In this document: positions 1 through 7,008 of the stretch, piece by piece
Numbering within the stretch: position 1 is the stretch's first letter
Layout: each line of letters starts with the position of its first letter
NCBI GenBank assembly: GCA_900618425.1
Contig: UZAN01054295.1
Span: 1 to 10,261, forward strand
DNA from: Echinostoma caproni
Taxonomy: Eukaryota; Platyhelminthes; Trematoda; Plagiorchiida; Echinostomatidae
Length of the DNA: 10,261 nucleotides
Reading direction: 5' to 3'
Notes under the pieces: generated by a model
Seen by the model: only the letters and a program-made list of their open reading frames with translations
The model's database searches: none
What the model was told of the DNA's origin: nothing
Made by a program: the position numbers and the translations under genes

Positions 1-339
1 GAAGAATGGTACAGTGGTCAGAAGTACTAATTGGGACCCGTTTCAAAACGTAAAACACATTGGGACTATTTATATAAATGCCATCAAGAAAAGCATTGGT
101 ACGGGTAGGGAAATTGACCATGTTCTCTAGGCCTAGAGTGATTTGAAAGGAGGTATCAAAGTGATTAAATTCACCAGCGGTAATACATAAGGATTGGTCA
201 ATACAACTGGCGAATTGCGTCACTACAGTATCAGAAAATAGTCTTAAGTCGGGGGAGAGTGTATCAGGGGCAATATAAATATTCACAAAGTAAATGAAGC
301 GAAGTTTGCTGAGAAAGCGGGGCTTGCAGCAAACAAAAG
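1..339 (-). pseudogene. Jockey/CR1-like retrotransposon endonuclease fragment (partial)
   Basis: Read on the minus strand, this stretch is open to the window edge and resembles the apurinic-type (EEP family) endonuclease of Jockey/CR1-group non-LTR retrotransposons, which nicks target DNA to start reverse transcription. Visible landmarks in order are VNIYIAPDT (matching the usual Y-x-PP/PD segment), AGEFNHFD at about 152-178, LGLENMVNFPTRTNAFLDG, and a terminal STSDHC at about 11-25. The family normally has GDFN where this copy has GEFN, so an acidic catalytic residue is changed from D to E. The SDH triad (14-22) is kept. The fragment lacks the N-terminal third of the domain and any attached reverse transcriptase within the window. 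It may continue beyond position 1. The domain call is firm; the clade is a judgement from motif style. Confidence 0.75.
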
Positions 340-350
340 CACAGTTAATT

Positions 351-488
351 TTACTTGTTGAATATGATACTAGCTGGAAGTTTATGGGCAATGTTGATTA
401 AACTAATACCTCTGTGGTTTTCACAGCAGGATCTACCATCTTTCTTGTAAATCGTTGGTATTCCAAGTATTTTCAAAGTAAACCTGCA
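351..488 (-). pseudogene. Reverse transcriptase N-terminal fragment (RTE-like)
   Basis: The minus strand encodes about 45 residues ending at a TAA (351-353). They include IPTIYKKDGRSCCENHRGISL followed by INIAHKLPASIIF. This is the first conserved block of the reverse transcriptase of RTE and related non-LTR elements, where the family pattern is P-I-x-KKG-x-R-x-x-C-x-N-x-RGISL. The rest of the domain, including both catalytic aspartate motifs, is absent. The fragment sits upstream, in minus-strand order, of an endonuclease piece at 1-339. Real elements encode endonuclease before reverse transcriptase, so the two are unlikely to be one intact copy. The family call is good; the exact clade is uncertain because only one motif is present. 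Confidence 0.72.
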
Positions 489-991
489 GGAGGATTATAT
501 TGCTTATTGGCCCACGGGTAACAGAGCGATATCATAGATAGTTACAGAGACAATGTGATAGGTTAGAACTGTATGTTCTTTGCGTATTCAAAAGGCAGTG
601 TTGCAAGACTGACAGGAACCTGTTCCAGCACTTTCTTTGGGTACTTGCACTCCAGAAATAGTGGAAGTGGGCACAGCATAAAATTAGAAAATGTCAGGGT
701 ACTCAAACGCCTTGGGACAATCTCTTGCACCGGGTAATTAATATGTGAAACCAGCTGTCTCAGGAGATAGGAGCGTCAAAAACCGTTACCGAGTTCAAGC
801 TGACGATTGACGCATTCTGGGCATCAACGTTCCGCGATTGTATCTGAAACCAAGCCTCATCCGTCCCAGCCCTCTAGCCGTTATATTACGTACTTCTGTA
901 TTTAACTATCTCATTTTCATCCTTCTAGCTTCTTCCGCCACATGTTCACTCCTATTATCCTGATAGTTCTCAACATCCATCACCACTCTTT
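489..991. other. Unassigned non-coding stretch
   Basis: About 500 bases with frequent stops in all frames and no protein I recognise. It lies between the reverse transcriptase fragment and the hammerhead-like motif. By position it may be the remains of the same repeats, but no sequence landmark shows this. Confidence 0.5.
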
Positions 992-1020
992 GACGACGTT
1001 TCGTCTGCCTGACACATCTC
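992..1020 (-). ncRNA. Decayed minimal hammerhead ribozyme motif
   Basis: On the minus strand the order is GAGATGT, GTC, AGGCA, GAC, GAAA, then CGTCGTC. This matches the hammerhead layout: core CUGAUGA, stem II (here GTC/GAC closing a 5-base loop), the invariant GAAA, and a very short stem III (ACG/CGT) followed by the UC cleavage position. Minimal hammerheads with such tiny stem III are known in Penelope-like elements and in schistosome satellite/SINE-like repeats. Here the 5' core keeps only the central GATG: C3, U4 and A9 are changed. Loss of C3, which pairs with G8 in the active site, predicts no self-cleavage. It is probably a relic of a retroelement terminal region; no adjoining PLE protein is visible. 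Confidence 0.5.
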
Positions 1021-1425
1021 TAATTCTGGATAACTCGAAGCAAAGGTTTACGAGCTGTTGATTTGACTCTGATAAAATCTCAGACGCGTGTTGTCATTAT
1101 GAGGAACCATCAGAAGTGCGTCTTCCTTTTCCGGAACCGCCCTCACTCACGTTCACGTGGGCAAATAACAATTGTCATAGCGCCGTGTCGCTCCCAAGAT
1201 CACTGGCGCAAGAAAATGAATTGCTCCTGGCTCCGCCGCAAGTCCCGTCCGGTTATGAATAAGGAATGGCCGCGAGAATGCAAAGAGATGGAGAAAACCG
1301 CGGCTTTCGAGTGTATTCACAATCTTTCCCGTCCAAGCACAAGGACTCGTGGAAGTATTATCCAATCCGACCGACAATAGTGATTCATATTCAATAAAGT
1401 CGTCGTTCACGACGGGTAGAACATT

Positions 1426-1620
1426 TTGGGCAAAAGTCAACTAGGCTACATCAGAATTTTAACACTTCCACCTGAAGTGACATCGCCAATAGTATTCTAC
1501 TGGGAGCTACACGAAGTGATTGGTTTTCAGCCGTCAACGATAAAACCGGGCCCATCATGTCTACCCGGTCCAGACGGACTAAACTGGTTTGTCGGTATAC
1601 AAACAAAAGTGCTCTTAAAG
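1426..1620 (+). pseudogene. Possible EN-RT linker and RT start of a plus-strand non-LTR element
   Basis: An open plus-strand stretch carries LPPEVTSP, then HEVIGF, then CLPGPDGLNWFV and KVLLK. The order resembles the segment just before reverse transcriptase in RTE-type elements: proline-rich spacer, E-V-x-x-I-x-F helix, then the (A/P)GPDGL motif followed about ten residues later by a G-x-VLL segment. A K-E-M-E run near 1285 to the left also resembles the linker. Nothing after about 1620 continues the domain. The match is only one short motif plus spacing, so this is a tentative call. If real, it lies on the opposite strand to the main RTE copy and is a separate insertion. Confidence 0.3.
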
Positions 1621-1904
1621 TGAGTCACCGAGCGAGGAGGAAATTTGCTGTGAAGTGAGGTTTAATCGCTCTTCTCCCTGCCTCATCCGGGAACGTTATG
1701 TCCTCGACCGTTGATCAATGGAGCCTCTTCATTCATCATCATTGTACAGCGTGATACCATGAAGCGAACTTCACTGATCGCTCTCAAACTCATTGCATAC
1801 AAGGTAAGTGAGAATGTGTGAGGAGGATAGTGATTGGACCTATTTTTAGGGATGGGAAAAGAAAGCGACCTCTGTGGTCGACACACAGAGTAACAGTCCA
1901 ATTG

Positions 1905-2291
1905 TGCATGCATACAGCTTCAAGCATTCTGGTCTGACAGCAAGAATGCCACTGCTGTCGGTTCGCAGCCTTGACCTTCATTGTCTCCAATCAATTGGTT
2001 TCGGAGTCTGTTGAACATCATCCTGGAAGACGAGAGACTCCTACTCTGCCTAATCACTGTGCGTTTGTTCATGCCTCGTCTCTACGTAATCTGCTGGCCT
2101 CCACGCGGCTTTCTCCAGCCTGCAACAGCCACTGCGAATAACCGTAAACAACAAGTGGCACAGTGTACGCAACTTTTCAACTTCAATGAAACATCACGTC
2201 GCCGCCACAGGTGTTTAAGTCCTGCGTAGGCTACTCGAGCCTTAGAAATGCGGGCGGTTATCTCCTTTGATGCGCTACCATTGTTTGTCAC
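1905..2291 (-). pseudogene. RTE C-terminal domain remnant with internal deletion
   Basis: About 2291-2160 reads VTNNGSASKEITARISKARV (preceded by M in this frame) and LKHLWRRRDVSLKLKSCVHC, the segment that follows the thumb in RTE polyproteins. A frameshift then gives VYGYSQWLL and GESRVEASRLR (about 2150-2080), a worn version of LLYG-x-ETW-x-L and the following ED-x-RRL. From about 2038 the end of the protein appears: VSRLPG, a stop, then ETMKVKAANRQQWHSCCQ (about 1992-1935), matching the family's closing W-L-E-T-x-x-x-x-A-x-NR-x-QWR-x-CC signature. The stretch between, which in relatives carries the FDHRCLR-type zinc-binding block, is missing, implying a deletion of roughly 200 bases near 2040-2085. 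That size is inferred from remembered relatives. Confidence 0.78.
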
Positions 2292-2306
2292 ACAGCTACC
2301 TAAGTA

Positions 2307-2987
2307 CTAGAAGCAGTCAACTTCAGCTAATTCCTGACCGTTCAGTTTCATAACAGAACTTCGCGATACCCAGTCTTGTAGCATCGCTTTGCACTTTGAA
2401 GGTGCAAAGCACATGCCGAACGGAGCGACAGAACTTGTTAATCTGTCAGGTGCTCTTTGTGCATCCTTCATACATTCGAACAAGCAGAGGATGTCCTCAA
2501 TGTACTCCAAACCGCATAGCTTTTCTCCAGCTGCCCATTCGATATCTACATTTTGGAGACCACTTAATGTGTTCTCCAGCATTTCGTCTATGACAAAATT
2601 GAACAGGAATGACGAACTAGGGCTCCCTTGACGAACACCGCTGCTATTTACGAACGATCTGCTAAGCTCGCCGTAGACCGTTACGCTACCAGAAGTATGC
2701 GAGTAGGGTGAACTCAGTATGTTCATGTACTTCTGCTTTACGAAGGGGTGAACCCATAAGGGATTCACAATCAACTGAGTCGAAGGCTCCTTTTAGGTCA
2801 AGGAACACGACAACCGTTGGTCGACGGGGAGTATGGTGTAGTTCGAGGACTTTACGCAAGTTGAAGGTTTAATCGATACAACCGTGACCTGGTCGAAATC
2901 CTGCTTGTTCGCGGATGTTTGTCTCCCTAAACGGTGTCAGACGTCGAAGTATGATGGATGCTAGTAACTTGGTGACGATTGAGATCA
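2307..2987 (-). pseudogene. RTE reverse transcriptase core (inactivated)
   Basis: The domain resumes on the other side of the insert with LISIVTKLLASIILRRLTP, REQAGFRPGHGCID, a TAA in place of the usual glutamine, LRKVLELHH, PTVVVF and motif A FLDLKGAFDSVD (2770-2805), with its catalytic aspartate kept. A frameshift near 2765-2772 gives LWVHPFVKQKYMNILSS, YSHTSGSVTVYGELSRSF and SSGVRQGSPSSSFLFNF, where the family has GCPLSPFLFNF. The catalytic YADD box is replaced by YIED (2493-2504). The thumb follows: ECMKDAQRAPDRLTSSVAPF, GMCFAPSKCKAMLQDWV and LNGQELAEVDCF, then a stop. Loss of the first aspartate of YADD would abolish metal binding even without the stops. Confidence 0.9.
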
Positions 2988-3003
2988 AACTTATTCCACG
3001 TTA
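2988..3003 (+). repeat. Target-site duplication, left copy
   Basis: AACTTATTCCACGTTA is identical to 4181-4196. In minus-strand sense it is RTE coding sequence spanning the stop and RGIS of the N-x-RGISL block. Flanking bases differ (A/G on the left, A/G on the right), which sets the repeat at exactly 16 bp. Confidence 0.93.
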
Positions 3004-3128
3004 AAAGCTTAAAGATTCTCATAATAGTATTGAGAAAACGAGTCGGTGAGCGAACAGTTATTTTCGGATATTCCTAGTCATGATCTTACATATCATATAG
3101 TGGAAAAATTCTTACATATTCATAGCCA

Positions 3129-4166
3129 ATGGGTCATTTTAAGGTAGAGAAAGTTAAACAACAGATATTGAAATTGTTTAACGAAGCACATCCATCACTA
3201 GAATTCACTGTAGAGGTTGAAACGAACAACATATTTGCTTTTCTGGATCTAGGCCTGTCCAGGAAAGAAGATGGATCAGTAAGAATACAGATTCACAGAA
3301 AGGAAACATGGAATGGCCAATATACTAACTTCCATAGTTTCGTTCCTGTGAAATATAAACGCAATTAAGCCCGCTGTCTAGTCTTCAGAGTCCGGAAGAT
3401 TTGTTCAGTAGGCACACTGGATGAAGAACTAACGCTTCATCCGCCAAACGCTGCAGGACAATGGTTATCCGGAGAAGTTAATCGATAAGAACATTGGGCT
3501 CACTCCGGAGAAGGAAAATGCCATGTGCCCCCAAGAAAGAACTATTCATAAGGATCCCATTTAAGGGGGACTCACACACCGAGAGCCTAGTACAATCACT
3601 GAAAGCGGCTGTAAATTCCACCTTCCCCGCAGCAAAACTCAGACCAGTGTTCTCTACATCGCCGGAGATGCGAATGCAGGTGAAAGACAAATTGCCGAAA
3701 CTGACCTCATCCATGGTAATCTATTCTTTTAAGTGCGTCTGTGGCGCATGTTACATAGGTCATACTGTAAGGTGTTTGTCTCAACGTGTTAAGGAGCACC
3801 AGCCGCGATGGTTGAGTCAGGGAAAAACCGGCTGTATCTCAAGCGCAATTGTGGGGCATCGGGCACAAGATCGATCCGGAGAAAGCTTTTGATGTGATTT
3901 ATCGCATCCCAATCAATTGCTCGACGACGGCCCGAGTTTGGACACTAGTTATGGCCGAGGCGATCGTCATTCCCTCAATAGGCTCCGACCTGTGTGCCCA
4001 AAAGCGATTGGTGCAGGCGCTCCAATTGCCTTGGCCGTATGTGAAAACCAAGACGGAACATGACGTGTCACTCGACCCAAGTGGGGAAAGGTCACATCAA
4101 CTAACACTTTTCTGCACACACACACGCGCGCATACACTCCCATTACTCTCTAACTCCGAATATTGA
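3129..4166 (+). pseudogene. Penelope-like RT thumb plus GIY-YIG endonuclease, frameshifted
   Basis: The remnant reads VEKVKQQILKLFNEAHPSLE, FTVEVETNNIFAFLDLGLSR, HRKETWNGQYTNFHSFVPVK and YKRN, the thumb region of PLE reverse transcriptase. It then meets TAA (3366-3368). The frame continues as ARCLVFRVRKICSVGTLDEE, shifts near 3435 to TLQDNGYPEKLIDKNIGLTP, and shifts again near 3515 to CAPKKELFIRIPFKGDSHTE. The endonuclease follows: YSFKCVCGACYIGHT (3719-3763), then RCLSQRVKEH and GKTGCISSAIVGH. A third shift near 3855 leads to GHKIDPEKAFDVIYRIP, MAEAIVI and LCAQKRLVQALQLPWP. The cysteines, the CYIG tract, the arginine-rich helix and the catalytic glutamate (3957-3959) are kept. One stop and three frameshifts make it a pseudogene. 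The protein would act in the nucleus to cut target DNA and prime reverse transcription. Confidence 0.9.
4115..4133 (+). repeat. CA/CG dinucleotide run
   Basis: An alternating CACACACACACGCGCGCAT tract in the 3' part of the Penelope-like insert. It is read within the element's last open frame and may be ordinary microsatellite growth after insertion. Confidence 0.8.
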
Positions 4167-4180
4167 CCTTAAAATGTAAG

Positions 4181-4196
4181 AACTTATTCCACGTTA
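4181..4196 (+). repeat. Target-site duplication, right copy
   Basis: Perfect match, 16 of 16, to the left copy at 2988-3003. Together the pair define the ends of the Penelope-like insert at 3004 and 4180. Confidence 0.93.
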
Positions 4197-4908
4197 GTTT
4201 GCGCAGTCGTTGCGAGATCCCTTCTTGAAAATTGGAACGATCAGTGATTCACTCCAGGATGATGGAATGCGCTCGTGTGACCAGATGTTACGCATTATCA
4301 AAGTAATGGCGTCTACGAGGTCATCGCCCCCATCTTCAAAAGAGTAGGAGGAAGCCCGTCCGGTCCTGCTGCTTTTCTTTTCTTCAGGGCTTGGATGCAA
4401 GAACGAACTTCTGCTGCAGTTGAAGGTTCCGATAATACTGCCCACGGAGCCTCAGCTACATCGGAGGAAATAGACTGGTTAGCGCATGGTCAGCTGAACT
4501 GTTCGTTGAAGTATTCTGCCCACCGGTCAAGGCGTTATACCCCACTGTGAATAACTTGCCCACTTTTGTCGCAGATTGTTTCACTAACTGTGGTTCGCTG
4601 ACCTCCCGTATCGTGTATCAGTTAGAACAGTCTGACTATTCCCTGATGCAGCTGCTACTTCCATTTCACTAGCTATCTTTGCCCACCAGTTCTCACGGTT
4701 TTTCTTGAGGCTCTTCTCGAGTTGACGTTGCAGACGCCACCTAACCCTACCTTGATCCCGATCGGTCGGGATTTCCCGCTTTTTCTCCATCAGTGCTGCT
4801 GACTCGTCAGATATCCAATGTCTCGATTGGGCTACCGCTTCAGATCCACAAGCAACCTTCGCTGCGGAGTGCATAGATCGGCTAATCTAATCCCACTGTT
4901 AATCTACA
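4197..4908 (-). pseudogene. RTE linker and reverse transcriptase N-terminal blocks
   Basis: After the endonuclease comes the charged linker: HWISDESAALMEKKREIPT, then RQLEKSLKKNRENWWAKIA and EMEVAAASGNS (about 4815-4645). An indel near 4625-4640 shifts to the frame reading LIHDTGG, TVSETICDKSGQVIHSGV, a stop, then RLDRWAEYFNEQF. Next is TGA where tryptophan is usual, then PCANQSISSDVAEAPWAVL, TAAEVRSCIQALKKRKAAG and PDGLPPTLLK. A further frameshift near 4340 leads to EDGGDDLVDAITLIMRNIW and ERIPSSWSESLIVPIFKKGS, ending NDCAN at the insertion point. AAGPDGLPP and PIFKKGSRNDC are standard blocks 0/1 of RTE reverse transcriptase. The sequence continues at 2987 beyond the Penelope-like insert. 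Confidence 0.87.
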
Positions 4909-5564
4909 TTACCAATCCGCAGTGTTTGGCTCTTGTCCTAGTTCTGATTCAAAACGGGCACGAAAGGCTGAGTCAGATAAACAATGATCTGCCAATCGAT
5001 TTTGGTGAGGTTTTCTGCGACCAGTGAAATGCATCAGAACTAACGCATGATCAGATTCAACGCAGGTGGTCCAATAGGACCTACACTTTTGTACTGAGCC
5101 ATGCCAACAGTAGCCTACTGCTATGTGGTCGATCTGAGTTAGCGTGCCAGTTGAATTTAAGCACCGCGTTGCTGTCCGTTGAGAGCTGTGTCGGAAGTTA
5201 ATGCTTGATAGGAACAGATGATGGTTTGCGCAGAACTGAAGAAGTCGATGGCCATTATCTGTTCGCTGGCAGGGCAGAGCACAATGACTGCCTAGGCAAG
5301 CTTCCAATGCGTTCAGTTTTCCAACCTGAGAGTTAAAATCACCTGCGAGAACAACTATATCGGAGCTTCGGCTCAATCGAATGAGTTCGGTGAGTTTATC
5401 ATAAAACTCGTCTTTTGTGAGTCAGAACTGCAGTTGATCGTTGCATACACTGAAATGATGAAAAAACACCTTTTGGCGTTGCTTCCCTTCTTGACGCTGA
5501 TAGACCCTTGGAGCTGCATTGCACATAAGCCACTATTGACGGGGATCCGGTCAAGCAGTGCCAA
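4909..5564 (-). pseudogene. RTE endonuclease domain (AP-like, frameshifted)
   Basis: Two overlapping frames encode the domain. The first (about 5564-5410) includes ALLDRIPVNSGLCAMQLQGS and RCFFIISVYA, the conserved strand before the catalytic core. A one-base indel near 5410 moves the frame to SRSSDIVVLAGDFNSQVGKL (about 5376-5317), then RTDNGHRLLQFC, TQIDHIAVGY and ESDHALVLMHF. The GDFN acid and amide and the terminal SDH triad (5047-5055) are all present, so apart from the frameshift the catalytic residues of an EEP-type nuclease survive. The N-terminal part, with the usual first catalytic asparagine and glutamate, is missing or unrecognisable upstream of about 5590. The frame continues into the linker. 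Confidence 0.88.
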
Positions 5565-5600
5565 ACAAATCTTTATGGAGGCGGAGGTTCATGGTCAACG

Positions 5601-6840
5601 GTACACATTCCGGATACGGATCTTAGCTATGGCGCGTTGAAAGCAGTCATCTAGATATATTTAATAACTGTATAAACGCTCGAGTCCTGTAGAACCAAAT
5701 TATAAGCAACGATCAGGAATGTCAACGAGTTTTACATTCATATAACCCTCCGACCGAGATGACGATATCATTACATCGGACCTAACGGTTTGGTCATGCA
5801 GCTGCATAACTAGCGCCGTACTTGTGCAAACTAAACACGGATCAAAGAAGTCAAGCGATGGTTGATCTAATACGCTGAGCCAGAGAATGAAAAAACAAAC
5901 AGGCCTTTGACATGCACACTTCACTCGACTCCATGGCGAATATCTGTGGTTAGAGACGATCAATACAAGGTTTGCGGGTAAACTTGTTTGATTTTGTTAA
6001 TTCTTCAAGTAGTAAAAATAGAATCCAAATCGCACGCAATAAACACTGCGCTCCCATATGGACTTCCTCTGCCTTAAACATTGGCATGCTCACCTATGAA
6101 AATTTTCACGGCTGCCCTCGGATTTGAGGTCGGGAAAAAATCAGACAAGACTAAATGCTCATTATCGGCGTTTAAGTGTCTAAACACTCTCGAGCTGTAA
6201 CAATATATTCCACCCAAGTAATTGAAAACTGGACCATATTATATCCAAGCTTTCAATTAGCTATCCCAACGATTTGTTCTAAATGTGATCACAGAGATAG
6301 TGGTTGAATTCAAGGCGAACGATGGCATGAGACCACAGTGAATAAAGATCAGGCAGTTATATTCCTTATATAGCGGACTCAAGGCCCACAAGCTCATGTC
6401 AAGCTCCTACAACAGAAATAACACGATCACAAGTCTGGCACAAGGAAACCCCATAGAACAAAGGATAAACCAAACCTGGATGTAATATCATCATCCAAAA
6501 AATGTGGCTCATGCAAGTGGTACAGAACTCAATAGCTTTGAACGTTTCTTAAGGAGTCACTTGCAATGGCAGGTGCTGCAGAGAAAAAAATCGGTCCGGG
6601 AATGATAGCTGCTTGTTATTCAACATATAATTACGCCTACATGAACCATGTAAGACGAACTATGCTGAGGGCAAAGGACAACGGGAGAATGTTTCGGTTT
6701 CAAGGGGAATCAAAAGGTACTAGCGTGTGGCGCATGAATTTAACAGTTCGAATACAAGGAACGGAGTGCTCCACAATGGCGAAACAACTCTCCTCTAGCA
6801 ACAGCTCGATACGTGACATCGAACTCGACGAAACTACCAC
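5601..6840. other. AT-rich interval with no recognised gene; 3' flank of the E1-alpha gene
   Basis: Stops are frequent on both strands. The part nearest 6840 must include the 3' untranslated region of the minus-strand E1-alpha gene. I found no clean AATAAA on the minus strand; AATATA variants occur at about 6206-6211 and 6352-6357 and are only candidates. One minus-strand open stretch (5700-5963, 87 codons) contains DFFDPCLVCTSTALVMQLHD and SSSRSEGYMNVKLVDIPD. I do not recognise it; it could be a repeat-derived remnant. No RNA gene, long terminal repeat or other mobile-element signature is visible. Confidence 0.5.
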
Positions 6841-7008
6841 CTAGACCTTCGGGGTTCCCCAAGTTTGAAGATCACAGCCGCGCACTTTGAATCCCGGCAA
6901 CAGTTTGTGGTGCAAGTGTTCGTAGACCGTCTCCAATGGAGGTTCTGGATCGCTCAGACTCTGCTCTGCGTCTTTGTCTACTTCCTCGCGTACTTTCTTC
7001 TCAATAGC
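6841..7008 (-). CDS. PDHA1: Pyruvate dehydrogenase E1-alpha, last coding exon
   Basis: This exon encodes the C-terminal 55 residues and a TAG stop (6841-6843). It begins AIEKKVREEVDKDAEQSLSD, continues through PEPPLETVYEHLHHKLLPGF and ends KVRGCDLQTWGTPKV. The D-PEPPLE tract is the most conserved part of the C-terminal helix region of mitochondrial E1-alpha. The ending is one residue longer than the human protein by alignment. The acceptor is a pyrimidine-rich TTTTGTTTATCCAG ending at 7009, and the exon is in phase 0, joining directly to the K at the end of the 9218-9466 exon. The 168 bases are an exact number of codons with no internal stop, which supports a live gene. The C-terminus contributes to the alpha2-beta2 tetramer in the mitochondrial matrix. 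Confidence 0.93.
   Translation of the reverse strand, partial: AIEKKVREEVDKDAEQSLSDPEPPLETVYEHLHHKLLPGFKVRGCDLQTWGTPKV

Larger units (their letters stand above)
3004..4180 (+). mobile_element. 5'-truncated Penelope-like element (GIY-YIG class)
   Basis: This plus-strand insert lies between two perfect 16-bp copies of AACTTATTCCACGTTA and interrupts the minus-strand RTE reverse transcriptase. It encodes the end of a Penelope-type reverse transcriptase followed by a GIY-YIG endonuclease. That domain order is specific to Penelope-like elements. The element is about 1.2 kb, well below a full PLE of about 3 kb or more: palm and fingers of the reverse transcriptase are missing. The first 125 bases show no clear homology; they may be a terminal repeat piece or badly decayed palm sequence. 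No hammerhead is visible inside the insert. The 3' non-coding end has a short CA/CG run and finishes at AAAATGTAAG. Confidence 0.92.
1790..5600 (-). mobile_element. Degenerate RTE-type non-LTR retrotransposon, interrupted by a Penelope-like element
   Basis: Minus-strand fragments in the correct 5'-to-3' order make up one element: AP-type endonuclease (about 5564-4909), linker (about 4900-4450), reverse transcriptase start (about 4450-4197), reverse transcriptase core (2987-2307) and C-terminal domain with the end signature (2291-1905). The family copies itself by nicking DNA with the endonuclease and reverse transcribing its RNA in place. Without the 1177-base insert (3004-4180) and one duplication the copy is about 2.6 kb, short of a typical RTE of about 3 kb. 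It lacks the 5' start of the endonuclease and has a deletion near 2040-2085. Many frameshifts and stops show it is long dead. The 5' limit is set by loss of endonuclease similarity near 5565-5600, and the 3' limit by the last open frame. Both limits are approximate. Confidence 0.88.

Noticed and set aside
1063..1440. Overlapping open frames on both strands (105 and 95 codons)
   Set aside because: The two frames occupy the same bases on opposite strands and neither shows a recognisable domain beyond a short K-E-M-E resemblance to an RTE linker. I did not call either as a gene.
3060..3128. Possible remains of the PLE reverse transcriptase YVDD box just before the thumb region
   Set aside because: A frame reads YIFIA where a box followed by IFI would be expected, but the aspartates are absent and a frameshift separates it from the thumb. 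The evidence is too thin to annotate.
6566..6844. Plus-strand 92-codon open frame beginning MAGAAEKKIG
   Set aside because: It runs antisense into the stop codon of the E1-alpha gene, has low-complexity Ser/Thr at its end, matches no family I know and lies in the expected 3' flank of that gene.
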